This document shows positions 35,825 through 45,805 of a DNA stretch of 64,000 nucleotides, piece after piece. The DNA comes from Candidatus Methylospira mobilis (GTDB lineage Bacteria > Pseudomonadota > Gammaproteobacteria > Methylococcales > Methylococcaceae). The notes under the pieces were generated by a model. That model did no database searches. It was not told the origin of the DNA and saw only the letters and a list, made by a program, of their open reading frames with translations. Positions within the stretch are counted from its first letter, which is position 1, and every line of letters starts with the position of its first letter. The stretch is taken from contig NZ_CP044205.1 of the NCBI RefSeq assembly GCF_009498235.1, positions 2,791,389 to 2,855,388 of the forward strand. The letters run 5' to 3'. Both the position numbers and the translations under genes were made by a program.

Positions 35825-37450
35825 TTACGCCTGCGGTTTAATATCCATAACGGCAAAGGGCAGCAACTCATCAATACGGCTGTTGGGCCAGACCGGCAGT
35901 TTTTCCAGCGTGTCTTTCAACCAGCGCGCCGGGTTAAGTCCATTGAGTTTGGCTGTGCCCAATAAGGTCTGTATTGCGGCGGCGCGTTGACCGCCACGCT
36001 CGGAACCGGCGGACAGCCAGTTCTTTTTGCCGATGGCAATAGGACGAATGCTGTTTTCCACCGGGTTGTTGTCGATCGGCAGATGGCCGCTGTCGGCATA
36101 GCGGATCAGGGCAGGCCAGCGTTTGATTGCGTAATCCAGCGCTTTGGCGGAGCCGCCGCCGTTGGCAGTACGCGCGCGGGTTTCGATCAGCCAGTCATGC
36201 AGGGCTGTTAGTTCGGGCTTGCTTTTTTCCTGGCGCAGTTGCTTGCGTGCTTCGATGTCCATCGTTTTGCCTTCGCCTTCTATCGCGTACAGCCTGGCAA
36301 TACGCTGCAGGGCTTCCAGCGCCATCGGGCAGCTATTGGCTTTATGCAAATCGAAGAATTTCCGGCGCGCATGCGCCATGCAGCCCAGTTCGATACAGGG
36401 CTGCGCGCCCTCGCGGTCGGCAGCAAACAGGGATTTGTAACCGCCATAGTCGTCGACCATGAGGTGACCGTGCCAGTTGCCGAGGAAGTGGCGCGCATGT
36501 GCGCCGCTACGTCCGGGCTGATAGTCGAAGACGATGATGCGAGGCCCCGGTTCCAGATCATTGCTGCGGTAGGCCCACAGGTAGGCCTTTTTGGTTTTGC
36601 CGTTGCCGGGATCGAGTTGCGCCACCGGCGTCTCATCGGCGTGTAGGGCGTTGCGCTGCAACAGATGCCAGGCAAGCCGGTCTACCAGCGGTTGTAACGC
36701 CACACCGACACGACCAACCCAGTCTGCCAGCGTCGAACGCGACAGGATCACGTCGTCGCGCGCGGCGATCTGTTCAAGACGATAGAGCGGGAGATGATCC
36801 TGGTATTTGCCGATCATCACCCAGGTGAGCAAGCCGACCGCCGCCATGCCGCCATCAATAATGGCGGGTGCAATCGGCGCAGCCTTGACCGTCTCGCAGG
36901 CCTTGCACGCGTATTGCGGGCGGATATGGCGGTGGACAAAGAATTTGGCCGGTTCGACATCCAGCTGTTCGGTGATGTCTTCGCCGATTTTGACCAAGTC
37001 TTTACCGCACTGTCCGCACAGGCAGGATTCCGGTTCGTGACGGTGTTCGATGCGCGGCAAATGTTCTGGCAGCGGTTGACGGCCTGCGCGCGGACGCCTG
37101 GGTCTGGCGACGGTGGTGCAGGGTTGTTCTTCGACCAGCTGTTCGACTTGCGCTTCAACGGCGGAGAGGTCTTCGTTCCAGGTGTCTTCGAACAGATCGC
37201 GCTGCACAGCGGGCAGTGCTTCGCTTTTGACGCTGAAGCGGGTGCGGCGCAGGATGCTGAGCTCCAGGGTCAGCGCCTCGATCTTGATGTCCTTGATACG
37301 AATTTCATCGTCCTTGGCTTTCAGCGTTGCGTCGAACTGCTGTTCAGTTTCCTGCCGCGCCTGTTCGATCAACGAATCGATCGCCGATGCCAGCTGTGTT
37401 TTGGCCGCTGCTTCCAGATTCAGTTGATCGAGTTTAGCTTGTAAATTCAT
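35825..37450 (-). CDS. IS66-family transposase TnpC
   Basis: 541 aa, full length. There is an N-terminal coiled coil (EAAAKTQLASAIDSLIEQAR), a leucine-rich region, a zinc-finger-like CLCGQCGKDL..CKAC, then the DDE core with HADETPVAQLDPGN, LMVDDYGGYKSLF and a C-terminal Glu in NNPVENSIRPIAIGKKNWL. It makes the strand transfers of IS66. Confidence 0.97.
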   Translation of the reverse strand: MNLQAKLDQLNLEAAAKTQLASAIDSLIEQARQETEQQFDATLKAKDDEIRIKDIKIEALTLELSILRRTRFSVKSEALPAVQRDLFEDTWNEDLSAVEAQVEQLVEEQPCTTVARPRRPRAGRQPLPEHLPRIEHRHEPESCLCGQCGKDLVKIGEDITEQLDVEPAKFFVHRHIRPQYACKACETVKAAPIAPAIIDGGMAAVGLLTWVMIGKYQDHLPLYRLEQIAARDDVILSRSTLADWVGRVGVALQPLVDRLAWHLLQRNALHADETPVAQLDPGNGKTKKAYLWAYRSNDLEPGPRIIVFDYQPGRSGAHARHFLGNWHGHLMVDDYGGYKSLFAADREGAQPCIELGCMAHARRKFFDLHKANSCPMALEALQRIARLYAIEGEGKTMDIEARKQLRQEKSKPELTALHDWLIETRARTANGGGSAKALDYAIKRWPALIRYADSGHLPIDNNPVENSIRPIAIGKKNWLSAGSERGGQRAAAIQTLLGTAKLNGLNPARWLKDTLEKLPVWPNSRIDELLPFAVMDIKPQA

Positions 37451-37544
37451 GGTGTTATTATACCCGATGCTCGGTAGGGAGTCACGCTGAAACCCGCATG
37501 AATGCTGGGTTTCAGCAGGTTTTTACGGAAAATGCAGGCGCTGT

Positions 37545-37895
37545 TCAAGCCCGTAAATCCGCCGACGGGACAGACGACAAGCGCCGCCAATCGACCCCGG
37601 CAATCAGCCATTCCCATTGCGCGACTGTGAGAGAAACACAGGGCTCTCCCGCCTTCGGCCCAATAAAGCGGCCCTCGTGCAAACGGCGCTGACATAACCA
37701 CACTCCGGTGCCGTCCCACAGCAATACTTTGATGCGATTACCCGCACGATTGCGAAACACGAAGGCCGACCCCGCGCAAGGCGCATGTCCCAGCACCTGC
37801 TGCACATGGCTTGATAAACCGTCGATGCCGCGACGCATATCCACCGCCGCGACACTGAACCAAATCTGGACGGGATGAGCGATCAATCCAGACAT
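37545..37895 (-). CDS. IS66 accessory protein TnpB
   Basis: 116 aa with the IS66 Orf2 signature: VDMRRGIDGLSSHVQQVL, AFVFRNRAGNRIKVLLWDG, and LCQRRLHEGRF. The start overlaps the tnpA end by 13 bp. It is required for transposition in the family. Confidence 0.96.
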   Translation of the reverse strand: MSGLIAHPVQIWFSVAAVDMRRGIDGLSSHVQQVLGHAPCAGSAFVFRNRAGNRIKVLLWDGTGVWLCQRRLHEGRFIGPKAGEPCVSLTVAQWEWLIAGVDWRRLSSVPSADLRA

Positions 37896-38224
37896 TGCAG
37901 CAGCTCCGCCAACCAGCGAGGAGAAGTCGACGTTGAGAGTTCCAGGGTGTACCCCTGTCTTGTCCGCAATAGCAGCGCATGCGCCGCCGGTTCAGCTACT
38001 TTATCAATCGATACCGGCAAAAAACCGGCGCGCGAAGGTGAAAGAGGGCGAACCGCGGATGCTTCGGCATCCAGATGCCGCACCCAGTAGTTGAAAGTAG
38101 CCGGCTTCAGCTCGTTCCGACGGCTATATTCGACCTGACTCAGGCCGCTGGCTCGCCACTGCTCGATATGGCGTATCTGCTCTGCTTGCTTGTTATTCAT
38201 GCTATTCATGCTTCGACTCCTCAA
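37883..38224 (-). CDS. IS66 accessory protein TnpA
   Basis: 113 aa. The DNA-binding helix-turn-helix is visible in IEQWRASGLSQVEYSRRN and KPATFNYWVRHL. The true start may be the internal MNNKQAEQIRH. It overlaps tnpB. Confidence 0.92.
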   Translation of the reverse strand: MRSRSMNSMNNKQAEQIRHIEQWRASGLSQVEYSRRNELKPATFNYWVRHLDAEASAVRPLSPSRAGFLPVSIDKVAEPAAHALLLRTRQGYTLELSTSTSPRWLAELLQCLD

Positions 38225-38286
38225 GGAAAATGCAAAGCATGACGGAAGACTTATTTTTTATGTAGACGGGACGACTGGACGCTTAC

Positions 38287-38668
38287 AATCCTGGCAGTAA
38301 AGCCGCCCTTCGATCGTCCCAAGGCTTCGTCTCCGGCGTTGCCGCCCGCCGCGCCACCGGTGCAGGGATGAGTCCGGTTAATGGTGGAGTCGATAAACAC
38401 GCTTTGCACATCAGGATGATGGATGCATCCGGCGAACAGCGACCGCCAGACCCCATGCTCCAGCGGGAAAAACGCTTGAACACGGCGTTCCAGTTGCCAT
38501 GCGCTTCCGGCAGCAAACGCCATTGAGAACCAGATCGAAGAATTTGCAGAACAGCGGCCAGAAAGGCCCGGCACCGTTCCCCGGACGTCGACCGGACATG
38601 CCGATGCTTCACCAGCATGGGATAGATAACGCTCCAATCTTCGGCGTAATGTCAAGTCGGTTAGCCAT
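38287..38668 (-). pseudogene. IS5-family transposase relic cut by IS66
   Basis: The reading is MANRLDITPK, then (after a lost base) DWSVIYPMLVKHRHVRSTSG and SQWRLLPEAHGNWNAVFKRF, then, back in the first frame, GVWRSLFAGCIHHPDVQSVF and DSTINRTHPCTGG..GRSKGGFTARI. This is an IS427-type IS5 transposase with two frameshifts. It ends exactly at the IS66 right edge. The expected remainder is not on the other side of IS66. Confidence 0.88.
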
Positions 38669-38794
38669 TTTCGAAATGGTTCCAGCTTCACTGGTGGCGC
38701 CTGCTAATGTCAACAGAATCTAGATAACGAAATGCAAAAGCAAGGCTTGATGAACGGCTTCGCCGGGAGCAAACAGAATGACCGTGGCTCCCTC

Positions 38795-40018
38795 ATGACA
38801 AAGAAAATTCATGTTTCCGAGGTCAAGCTTGGCATGTTCATTCACGAAATATGTGCCAACTGGCTGGATCACCCTTTCTGGAATGGTTCGTTCGCTCTGA
38901 ATTCGATCGATAGCTTAACAAAACTCAAGGCCAGCGGCATAAAGTATGTGTGGATAGATGTGTCAAGAGGGATTGATGTTGAACCACGCATCTCCATGGT
39001 AACCCAGGAAAATGAAAACCGGAAAATAGAAAGCGTGCTGCATGGTGCGATAGCCGACCTTCCAAAAACCGGGAGAGCTGTAGCCATACACGAAGAGATT
39101 GACAACGCCCGTAAGGTACTGGCCAAAGCTCAAAAAAAGGTAGAGATCATGCTTCTCGACGCACGCATGGGAAAAGCGCTCCAAATCGAAGATGTCATGA
39201 CGGTGGTATATGAAATCAATCGATCCGTTGCGCGGAATTCGAATGCGCTGTTAAGTCTGGTACGGCTGAAAAACAAGGACAATTACACCTATATGCATTC
39301 CGTCGCGGTCTGTGCATTGATGATGGCGCTGGGAAAGCAATTGGGCATCAGAGACGAACAATTGCCGCTGTTAGGAGAGGCCGGACTATTCCACGATATC
39401 GGCAAGGCCAAGATTCCTGAAACCGTACTGAATAAACCCGGAAAACTGACGGATGAAGAGTTTACCGTCATAAAACAGCACCCGCGGCTGGGCTGGAGAA
39501 TTTTAAAGCAATTACCGGGTATCAACGACCTAACACTGGATGTAGCCTTGCATCACCATGAAAAAACAGATGGCACGGGGTATCCAGACAAACTCTCGGG
39601 CGAAAGCTTGTCGTTGGCGGCACGCATGGGTGCAATCTGCGACGTATATGACGCCATCACTTCCGAGCGTTGCTATAAAAATGCATGGGAGCCTGCCGAA
39701 GCCATACGCAAAATAGCTTCCTGGCAGCAGAACGGACATTTCGATAAAAAAGTGTTTCACGCATTCGTCAAGACCGTGGGGATTTATCCGGTCGGAACCT
39801 TGGTCAAGCTGAAATCCGGTCGCCTGGGCGTCGTTGTCGATCAAACAGAAAAAAATCTGACGACGCCGATAGTGAAAGTTTTCTTTTCTATAGCAGGCAA
39901 CATGCATATTTTTCCGGAAAAAATAAACATGGCTAAGTCACGCGAAAGCATAGAATCGAGTGAAGATCCCACAAAGTGGGGATTCAATTTGCAAACCATA
40001 ATGGAGACAAATAGTTAG
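38795..40018 (+). CDS. HD-GYP domain protein, putative c-di-GMP phosphodiesterase
   Basis: 407 aa from MTKKIHVSEVKLGMFIHE, the usual N-terminus of DUF3391-HD-GYP proteins; in-frame ATGs lie up to 63 bp upstream, none with a clear ribosome binding site. N-terminal DUF3391 (about 1-130) is followed by HD-GYP: the HD pair in GLFHDIGKAKIP, and HHHEKTDGTGYPDKLSG. It likely hydrolyses cyclic di-GMP. It lies between IS relics, but codon use looks native. Confidence 0.9.
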   Translation: MTKKIHVSEVKLGMFIHEICANWLDHPFWNGSFALNSIDSLTKLKASGIKYVWIDVSRGIDVEPRISMVTQENENRKIESVLHGAIADLPKTGRAVAIHEEIDNARKVLAKAQKKVEIMLLDARMGKALQIEDVMTVVYEINRSVARNSNALLSLVRLKNKDNYTYMHSVAVCALMMALGKQLGIRDEQLPLLGEAGLFHDIGKAKIPETVLNKPGKLTDEEFTVIKQHPRLGWRILKQLPGINDLTLDVALHHHEKTDGTGYPDKLSGESLSLAARMGAICDVYDAITSERCYKNAWEPAEAIRKIASWQQNGHFDKKVFHAFVKTVGIYPVGTLVKLKSGRLGVVVDQTEKNLTTPIVKVFFSIAGNMHIFPEKINMAKSRESIESSEDPTKWGFNLQTIMETNS

Positions 40019-40391
40019 CTTCATGGCGGCGGGTATTGCAATTTAAGCGCGAAAATATTCACCCGTCGGGCGAGGTGTAGACTAAGATGGATTCGGAAAC
40101 GATGCTGGACAAAGCGGTGTAGTGCGTTCAAGTAACCGCTTCCATGTGGAAGGCTGGGGTAAGTTTTGCTTAGAAGCTGTTCATAATCTTTTCAATAATA
40201 ACGCCAGGAAGGCCAAATGGACAAACTGCAAGCTGGTATTGAGCTCGCACTCGCATTTTTTCCGTAACTGTAAGCTTTTCAAGCCAAAATCAGGTTAAGA
40301 CTTAACACTTGTGTAGCTGACGGAATGTTCGGCGGTTTGCGCTTACACCCCATTTTTGTTGGCTGTTCAGTCCATAGACAGACTAGATAAA
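40019..40391. other. Gap holding an IS remnant
   Basis: Nothing coding except the transposase tail at 40181-40255. Confidence 0.5.
40181..40255 (-). pseudogene. C-terminal fragment of an IS5/IS4-type transposase
   Basis: The minus strand reads ECELNTSLQFVHLAFLALLL then KRL and a stop, a typical transposase C-terminus; nothing upstream completes it. The adjacent GAAGCTGTTCATAA looks like an element end. Confidence 0.6.
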
Positions 40392-40946
40392 ATGAACGAC
40401 GACAGAAAACACCTGACCGGGCGCGAGATCGAAAAGCTGCTGGCGGCGCGGTCAAGGGCGCGCGTAACTAAGCGCGCGACCGCTGCTTATTGGTGATGCT
40501 GTTTAGGCATGGATTGCGCGTCTCGGAAGCTTTGGCGCTGAAACTGAACGCGGTCGATCTGGACGGGCGCACCCTGCATGTGACGCGGCTGAAGAAAGGC
40601 TTATCGACCACGCACCCGTGCGCGGCGACGAGCTGCGATTGTTGCGCGCTGGGCTGAAGGTGCGGGCGGCGATGAACCCGGAGACAACGGCGCTGTTCAT
40701 CAGCGAGCGGCGCGGGGTGTTGTCGCGCAAAACGGTATGGAGTTTGGTTCGGCGCTATGGCGATGCGGCGGCGCTGGATATTGCCGCGCATCCGCACATG
40801 TTGCGCCATGCTTGCGGCTTTGCTTTGGCCGACCAGGGCGCGGATACGCGGCTGATTCAGGATTCCTGGGACGCCGGAATATTCAGCATACGGTGCGTTA
40901 TACAGCCACCAGTCCGGCGCGGTTTGAAAAACTGTGGCGGTAGCAT
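40392..40946 (+). pseudogene. Tyrosine recombinase/integrase relic (FimB-like)
   Basis: It begins MNDDRKHLTGREIEKLLAA, then after a frameshift LLMLFRHGLRVSEALALKLN (the first Arg of the active site), LHVTRLKKG, a second frame break near 40607, and then RGDELRLLRAGLKVR, HPHMLRHACGFALADQG (His/Arg) and HTVRYT (Tyr). At least three indels, so inactive. It probably marks an old integration event. Confidence 0.85.
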
Positions 40947-41012
40947 TGTCAATAATTGCCAATTATTGACAATAGTGCTGAGTTGAAACCGTTCCTAACC
41001 CAAGAGGTTGAC

Positions 41013-41216
41013 ATGACAATGAACGTCAATTTAAGCCCTCAGCTTGAGGACATGGTGAGGCAAAAAGTTGCTTCCGGCCTTTACACCTCGGCCAGCGAAA
41101 TTGTGCGCGAAGCGTTGCGGATGATGGAGGCACAAGACCGGTTACGCGCCGCAAAACTTGAACAGTTGAGGCAGGACATTTATGAAGGGATGGAAAGCGG
41201 CGAGCCGACGCCGTGA
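41013..41216 (+). CDS. parD: ParD-like antitoxin
   Basis: 67 aa from MTMNVNLSPQLEDMV, with AGAGG upstream. A ribbon-helix-helix (YTSASEIVREALRMME) is followed by an acidic C-terminal tail, as in the CC2985/ParD family. It neutralises ParE and represses its own operon. The partner parE downstream looks broken, so the antitoxin may be an orphan. Confidence 0.88.
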   Translation: MTMNVNLSPQLEDMVRQKVASGLYTSASEIVREALRMMEAQDRLRAAKLEQLRQDIYEGMESGEPTP

Positions 41217-41289
41217 GATGCCGAAGAGATCAAACGGGAAGGCCGCCAGAGACGAGCCGCCAGCGCCACTCATACTCAAGGGGCTTGAA

Positions 41290-41570
41290 GTGCCATTTAT
41301 TACCAAAAGGCCACGCGCCAAAAGTGATCTTGTCGAAATATGGGATTACATCGCCGAAGACAGCGAAGCGCGGGCAGACGACTTCATCGACCGCATTGAC
41401 CAGAAATTCCGCACACTGGCACAACGCCCCGGCATTGGCCGCTTGCGGGATGAACTGGCGGCAGATGTGCGAAGTTCCCAGTTGGCCACTACCATATAGC
41501 GATAGCGGTAAGATTTTTGGAAGAGGCCTTTTTCTCCACCCTGCTTAAGGCGCGGCGCGGCTTACAGAGG
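41290..41570 (+). pseudogene. parE: ParE-like toxin, frameshifted
   Basis: A GTG with AAGGGG upstream begins VPFITKRPRAKSDLVEIWDY, then QKFRTLAQRPGIGRLRDELA, a clear ParE gyrase-poison core. After ADVRS the frame slips: the PVGHYHI that should follow is in another frame and the usual VVRVLHxARD end is scrambled. The toxin is therefore probably dead. Confidence 0.75.
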
Positions 41571-41589
41571 TATCTTCTCTTGCGTACAG

Positions 41590-42180
41590 TCAGGTATAGA
41601 TATGACAATCTGCAGCATGAACCGATATATTAGAGTTGAAAACCCTAGTTTCAAGAGAATCAATAGCGAGAGACGCATCATGTAAAACTGTATCGGCCTT
41701 TTTGATAGATAGATCGTATTTACTCAGTGACAAGTCTATGCTTTTGAACTTACTTTCAACCACCTCTAAAACATCTTCGTTGAAGTGAGCGTCAACTGCT
41801 ATTATCTCATTATTGCTTTGTATTCGTGAAATATTAGATCCTATTACTTCCACGCTAAGCCCTATTGCTCCCACGCTAGCCAGTATTCCTTCTAAATAGA
41901 CACCAATAGCTTCAATAAGAACAGAAGATGCTTCGAAAGTAACCCAGGGAGAACAAGCAAAGTTCCAGGCTCCAAATAAAAACTCGAATGAACTTCCGTA
42001 AACTGTTTCATAGGAATCTCCATTAACTGTTTCAGTGGATTTTCCATTAATTGTTTCAGTGGAGCTTCCGTTAATTGTTTCAGTGGAATCTCCATTAACT
42101 GTTTCAGTGGAGTTTCCGTTAATTAATTCAACGCTATTTCCTGAGACAACTTCCTTACTGTTTCCTCCGGCGGGCTCAAA
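41590..42180 (-). pseudogene. vgrG: vgrG, C-terminal part cut off by IS30
   Basis: In the frame that continues from the other side of IS30 it reads FEPAGGNSKEVVSGNS, then the 8-residue repeat NGxSTETx, then a coil-rich end. Rejoining across IS30 gives GGFKFEPAGG in frame, so this was once the tail of the VgrG at 43250-45221. A short 5' ORF that includes IS sequence is an artefact. Confidence 0.75.
41995..42135 (-). repeat. 24-bp tandem repeats encoding NGxSTETx
   Basis: About six units of 24 bp (ATTAAYTGTTTCAGTGGA type on the plus strand), each coding eight residues. It resembles the stacked beta-repeat needle found in VgrG C-termini. Confidence 0.8.
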
Positions 42181-43249
42181 ATACAAGTGCAACACTATGA
42201 TAAGGTGTTGCAATGGAAAAGAAATATAATCACTTAAGTGCAGAGGATCGTGCCGCGATCATGTTGATGAAGTCAGATGGACATAGCCTGAGGGCGATGG
42301 CTTTGAGATTACAGCGATCTCCGTCAACGATCAGTCGCGAATTGTTACGCAATCCAGTCAAGTCTGGTAGCTATTGCGCAGGTACGGCGGGGATACGAGC
42401 GAGGCAGTTACGCCATATGGCTCGAAAGCCGCGCAAATTATTACCGGATAGCCTGCTTTTTGGCGTAGTCGATTACTTTCTGCATGAAGGTTGGTCGCCT
42501 GAACAGATTTCTGGCACACTCAAGCGCGTGTATGCAGAGCAGGGAGCCCTTACGGTGTCACATGAAACGATATACACCGCACTGTATGCCTTCCCACGCG
42601 GTGAATTACGCAGCGAACTGTTGAGCTGTTTGCGGCAATCTCACACGGGCAGACGTCCTCGCGCCAGAGGAACCGATCGGCGTGGTCAGATACCTGATAT
42701 GAACAGCTTGCATGTACGTCCACCGGAGATTGAAGACCGGCTGGTTCCAGGGCATTGGGAAGGTGATCTGATCAAGGGGTCAGGCAATCGTTCTTCGGTA
42801 GGCACGCTGGTCGAGCGTAGCAGCCGCCTTGTGATGCTGGCGGCTATGACGTCCGGCACGGCTGAAGCCGCACTGGAAGGCTTCAGTAACGCATTGAACC
42901 GTGTCCATGAGCCGATGCGCAAAACCATGACCTATGATCAAGGTAAGGAAATGAGCTGCCATAAAACGCTCAGTGAGCGAGCGGGCATCACCATCTACTT
43001 TGCCGACCCTCATAGCCCTTGGCAACGCGGAAGTAACGAGAACACCAATGGACTACTGCGCCAGTATTTACCCAAAGGAACCGATTTGTCGACCTACTCG
43101 CAGGAGCAACTGGATGAAATCGCATACAGACTGAACACGAGACCGAGAAAAATTCTCGGGTTTAGAACCCCCTTGGAAGTTTATGCCGAATTCCTGCATA
43201 ATTGCCAAAAGGATGAGGCTATGTGCGAATCAACAACCGTTGCACTTGG
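42181..43249 (+). mobile_element. IS30-family insertion sequence, inserted in vgrG
   Basis: 1.07 kb with terminal inverted repeats ATACAAGTGCAAC (left) and, inverted, CCAAGTGCAAC (right). Removing it with a 2-bp target repeat (AA) restores an in-frame vgrG. Confidence 0.88.
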
Positions 43250-43256
43250 AATTTGA
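42213..43256 (+). CDS. IS30-family transposase
   Basis: 347 aa, full length. An N-terminal helix-turn-helix (YNHLSAEDRAAIMLMKSDGH, SPSTISRELLRN) is followed by the DDE core: VPGHWEGDLIKGSG (D), MTYDQGKEMSCHK (D) and SPWQRGSNENTNGLLRQYLP (E). The stop codon lies at the junction with flanking vgrG DNA. Confidence 0.97.
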   Translation: MEKKYNHLSAEDRAAIMLMKSDGHSLRAMALRLQRSPSTISRELLRNPVKSGSYCAGTAGIRARQLRHMARKPRKLLPDSLLFGVVDYFLHEGWSPEQISGTLKRVYAEQGALTVSHETIYTALYAFPRGELRSELLSCLRQSHTGRRPRARGTDRRGQIPDMNSLHVRPPEIEDRLVPGHWEGDLIKGSGNRSSVGTLVERSSRLVMLAAMTSGTAEAALEGFSNALNRVHEPMRKTMTYDQGKEMSCHKTLSERAGITIYFADPHSPWQRGSNENTNGLLRQYLPKGTDLSTYSQEQLDEIAYRLNTRPRKILGFRTPLEVYAEFLHNCQKDEAMCESTTVALGI

Positions 43257-45221
43257 AACCGCCGTTTCCTCCTGTAAACTCGTAACTGTCTCCGGTAGTA
43301 ATTTCAGTGTTCCATAATCCTGTTGCGATATCTATGCTACTGCCGTCCGTATAGAATTCGAAATTAATATTATCTGTTGCTGCTGGTGTGGGGAAACCAT
43401 TTAAAGTTAATTGCTGTTGTGTAGAGTAAGGCAAAGCGCCCCATGCAGTGGTATAGTTTATTTTCGGTTCATCATCAGCGTTAGGAGATTGCTGCTGTTG
43501 CCTCGTGACGTTTGTTTGTAGTTCTCCGCCCTGCCACATCTGCTGTGTATTCCGCCATGACAGTTTTTCCGGGCTCGCCTGCCACTGTTGCTGTGTGCCG
43601 GGGTTGGCCTTCGATGTATACGAATAACGCGCCTTAGACTCGTTCGATCCGCCCAACCCCATGCGCATCCAGGTATTACCACCGGGCGTTTTGAGGAGTA
43701 TATGCTGTTTGCCTGCTTCATCATGCAGCGTGATCTCGTTGCCACCAGCGGTGCGGATACGCGATTGCATCTGGTTGACATCGGTAACCACGCTGGGGTT
43801 GATCGAGTTCGGCACCGCGCCCATGATAATCGGCTGGTCCGGGTCGCCGTTGACGAAGGACAGCAGCACCTCGGTGCCTTTCAGTAACGGGAAGTGCATG
43901 CCGTGATCACTGCCGGCGTACGGCGTCGCCATGCGGATCCAGGCCGAACCGCGGTTGGCGCGTTTATGGCTGATATCGAACGGCAACTGCACCTTGTACT
44001 CGCCATATTGGTTCAATTCCGCGTACTGACCGCTGCCTTCGGCATCGATAAAGGCGTTGATGGTGCCGATGATTTTCGGCCAGGGATGTTTGGTTTCCGG
44101 GCGATACTGCACATTGTCCGGGATGGCGGTAAATTCCGCGCTGTAAAAATCGCTGCTGCCAAGCTCCGCCGGAACCCTTAATCCGTCGAGCAGCAATCCG
44201 GCCTGGGAGCCTCGATGTTTAACCGCGGTCAGCAGGTAGCGGCGGTTGAGCGGCTGGCGCGGATGATTCGCTGTTTCAATAAAATGCCCGCAGCGCAAAC
44301 CGGTGGCGGTGCTACCGCCAAAATACCGGTCGGCACGGCACAGCAGGCTCTCGGCTTGCAGTTTCGCGCGCAGTTTTATTTCCATGTTGTTTTTTATTTT
44401 TCTGCCGAACAGATGCACTTCGCCGATGCCGCTCGCCGGGTTAACCTGCGCCGTGCCTTCAGCTCCTGACTGGCGCGCTCGGCGCTGTAATCGCGTATCA
44501 CAAGCCGCTTGGGCAGGTTTTGCGCCACCCGGCGCAAGCTTTGAAAGCGGCGCGTTTGTAACACGCCATCGCCCGTTTCGCCCGGCGCTTGATAACTCAG
44601 CCTGATCGCCTCGTCCTTGTGCGCGGTCCAGGTGTCGCTGAACAGAACTTTCTCGTTTCCGTCGATTGTTTCATACCACCAGTAGATGCCCAAGCGTTCA
44701 GCCCAGCGCGAGATAAAATTCAAATAGGTTTCACGGTACTGGCAGATATAATCGAGCCTGGGCGCGTTCGAAGCGTTATTCAGCAGCCGCACCTCGAAAT
44801 CGTTGCTCATCAATCCGGCGTTTTCCAGCACCGTGTCGAAGATTTCCGGGCGGCTCTGGTCCAGATAAATTTCGGAAAGCATGTAGGTTTCCAGTTTCCA
44901 CAGTTTCGGCACCAATATCGCGCGGTAGAACGTCCAGTCGTCGACCTGGTATTCGTAGGAAAACTCCTGGATCAAGCCGCGATAAACGGTGTCCCGGCCA
45001 CCTTCGATACCGTCGTTCAGCGAAAATTGCGCATCAAGGCCGATCAGGCCGGGTTCGTCGATCTCGCCGTTTTGGGAAACCAGCAGCAACTCGAACCGAT
45101 AAAGCTCGGATAGCGCTTCTTCGCCTTCGAAGCGCGCCACTTCGAAAGTATGCTGCGGCAGGTTTGCGCAGGAAAAAGTGAAGCGGCGATTAGAACCGCT
45201 GAGTTGGCTGAATGAATGCAT
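43250..45221 (-). pseudogene. vgrG: vgrG (T6SS spike), frameshifted and IS30-interrupted
   Basis: Type VI secretion spike protein. The 5' piece (44394-45221) gives MHSFSQLSGSNRRFTFSCAN and the gp27-like domain through RYFNF-type text (YRETYLNFISRWAERLGIYW). It ends with a frameshift near 44455, where AQVNPASGIGEVHLFG would continue. The middle piece (gp5-like) has ATPYAGSDHGMHFPLLKGTE, NPSVVTDVNQMQSRIRTAGG and then the IS30 insertion. The C-terminal repeat part is at 41590-42180. No other T6SS genes are in the window. Confidence 0.9.
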
Positions 45222-45805
45222 AATTTATCCTAAACTGATTGTTTTAAGCTACATTTGAATAAGCCAAATATATAGCGTACCCCAAACTCAAGATAGAGTA
45301 TTTTGACTCCGCCTATCCATAAAACGATTATCTGCAACGCGAGATTATCGGCGCATTATTTAATCCGTATGTGTAACGACCTGCAATCGAAAACGCCCGA
45401 ACCTGCAATCAGCGCATCGGCAAGCCCAGATTAACTGAGAATGGGCCTGAAATCAACCGCGCCGGCCTGCAATCCATCGCCGTCAACCCACATTATTTGC
45501 GACTGACCGCTGCGCCCAAACACGGCACACGCTAGCGTACTCCGCCGGCGCCGGTAAAGAAAACGATCGTTTTCCTTACTGTTTCCGACAACCATGCAGG
45601 CCGGTAGCACCGTTCTTTTTTCTGCTCAAACAAACGACCGTTTTAGTGGTACGGTGACTGTCGGCCTCAAAAAATCCATTTTTGTGCGCCCTACCCCGCT
45701 TATTCGTACCATAAAACACGTATATCAAATCTAAGTACCAATCCGATAAATTTAGATGAGTATCATGGTATAAAATGGCCTGTTACCAGAAACAGGGCTA
45801 ATTTT
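45222..45805. other. 584-bp region between vgrG and the resolvase
   Basis: No gene. There is a perfect palindrome AAAACGATCGTTTT at about 45560-45573 and related AAACGACCGTTTT further on. A GTACCATAAAA..ATGGTATAAAA pair flanks the probable resolvase promoter (TATAAA near 45771). It could hold a resolution site. Confidence 0.4.

Larger units (their letters stand above)
35792..38286 (-). mobile_element. IS66-family element, complete
   Basis: About 2.5 kb with tnpA, tnpB and tnpC all open. The termini carry the IS66 GTAAGCG edge: GTAAGCGCGTAACG from 35792 and the inverted GTAAGCGTCCAGTC ending at 38286. The 8-bp flanks differ (GAACTACC left, AATCCTGG right), so no target duplication remains. 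The right end interrupts an IS5-type transposase relic. Confidence 0.92.
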
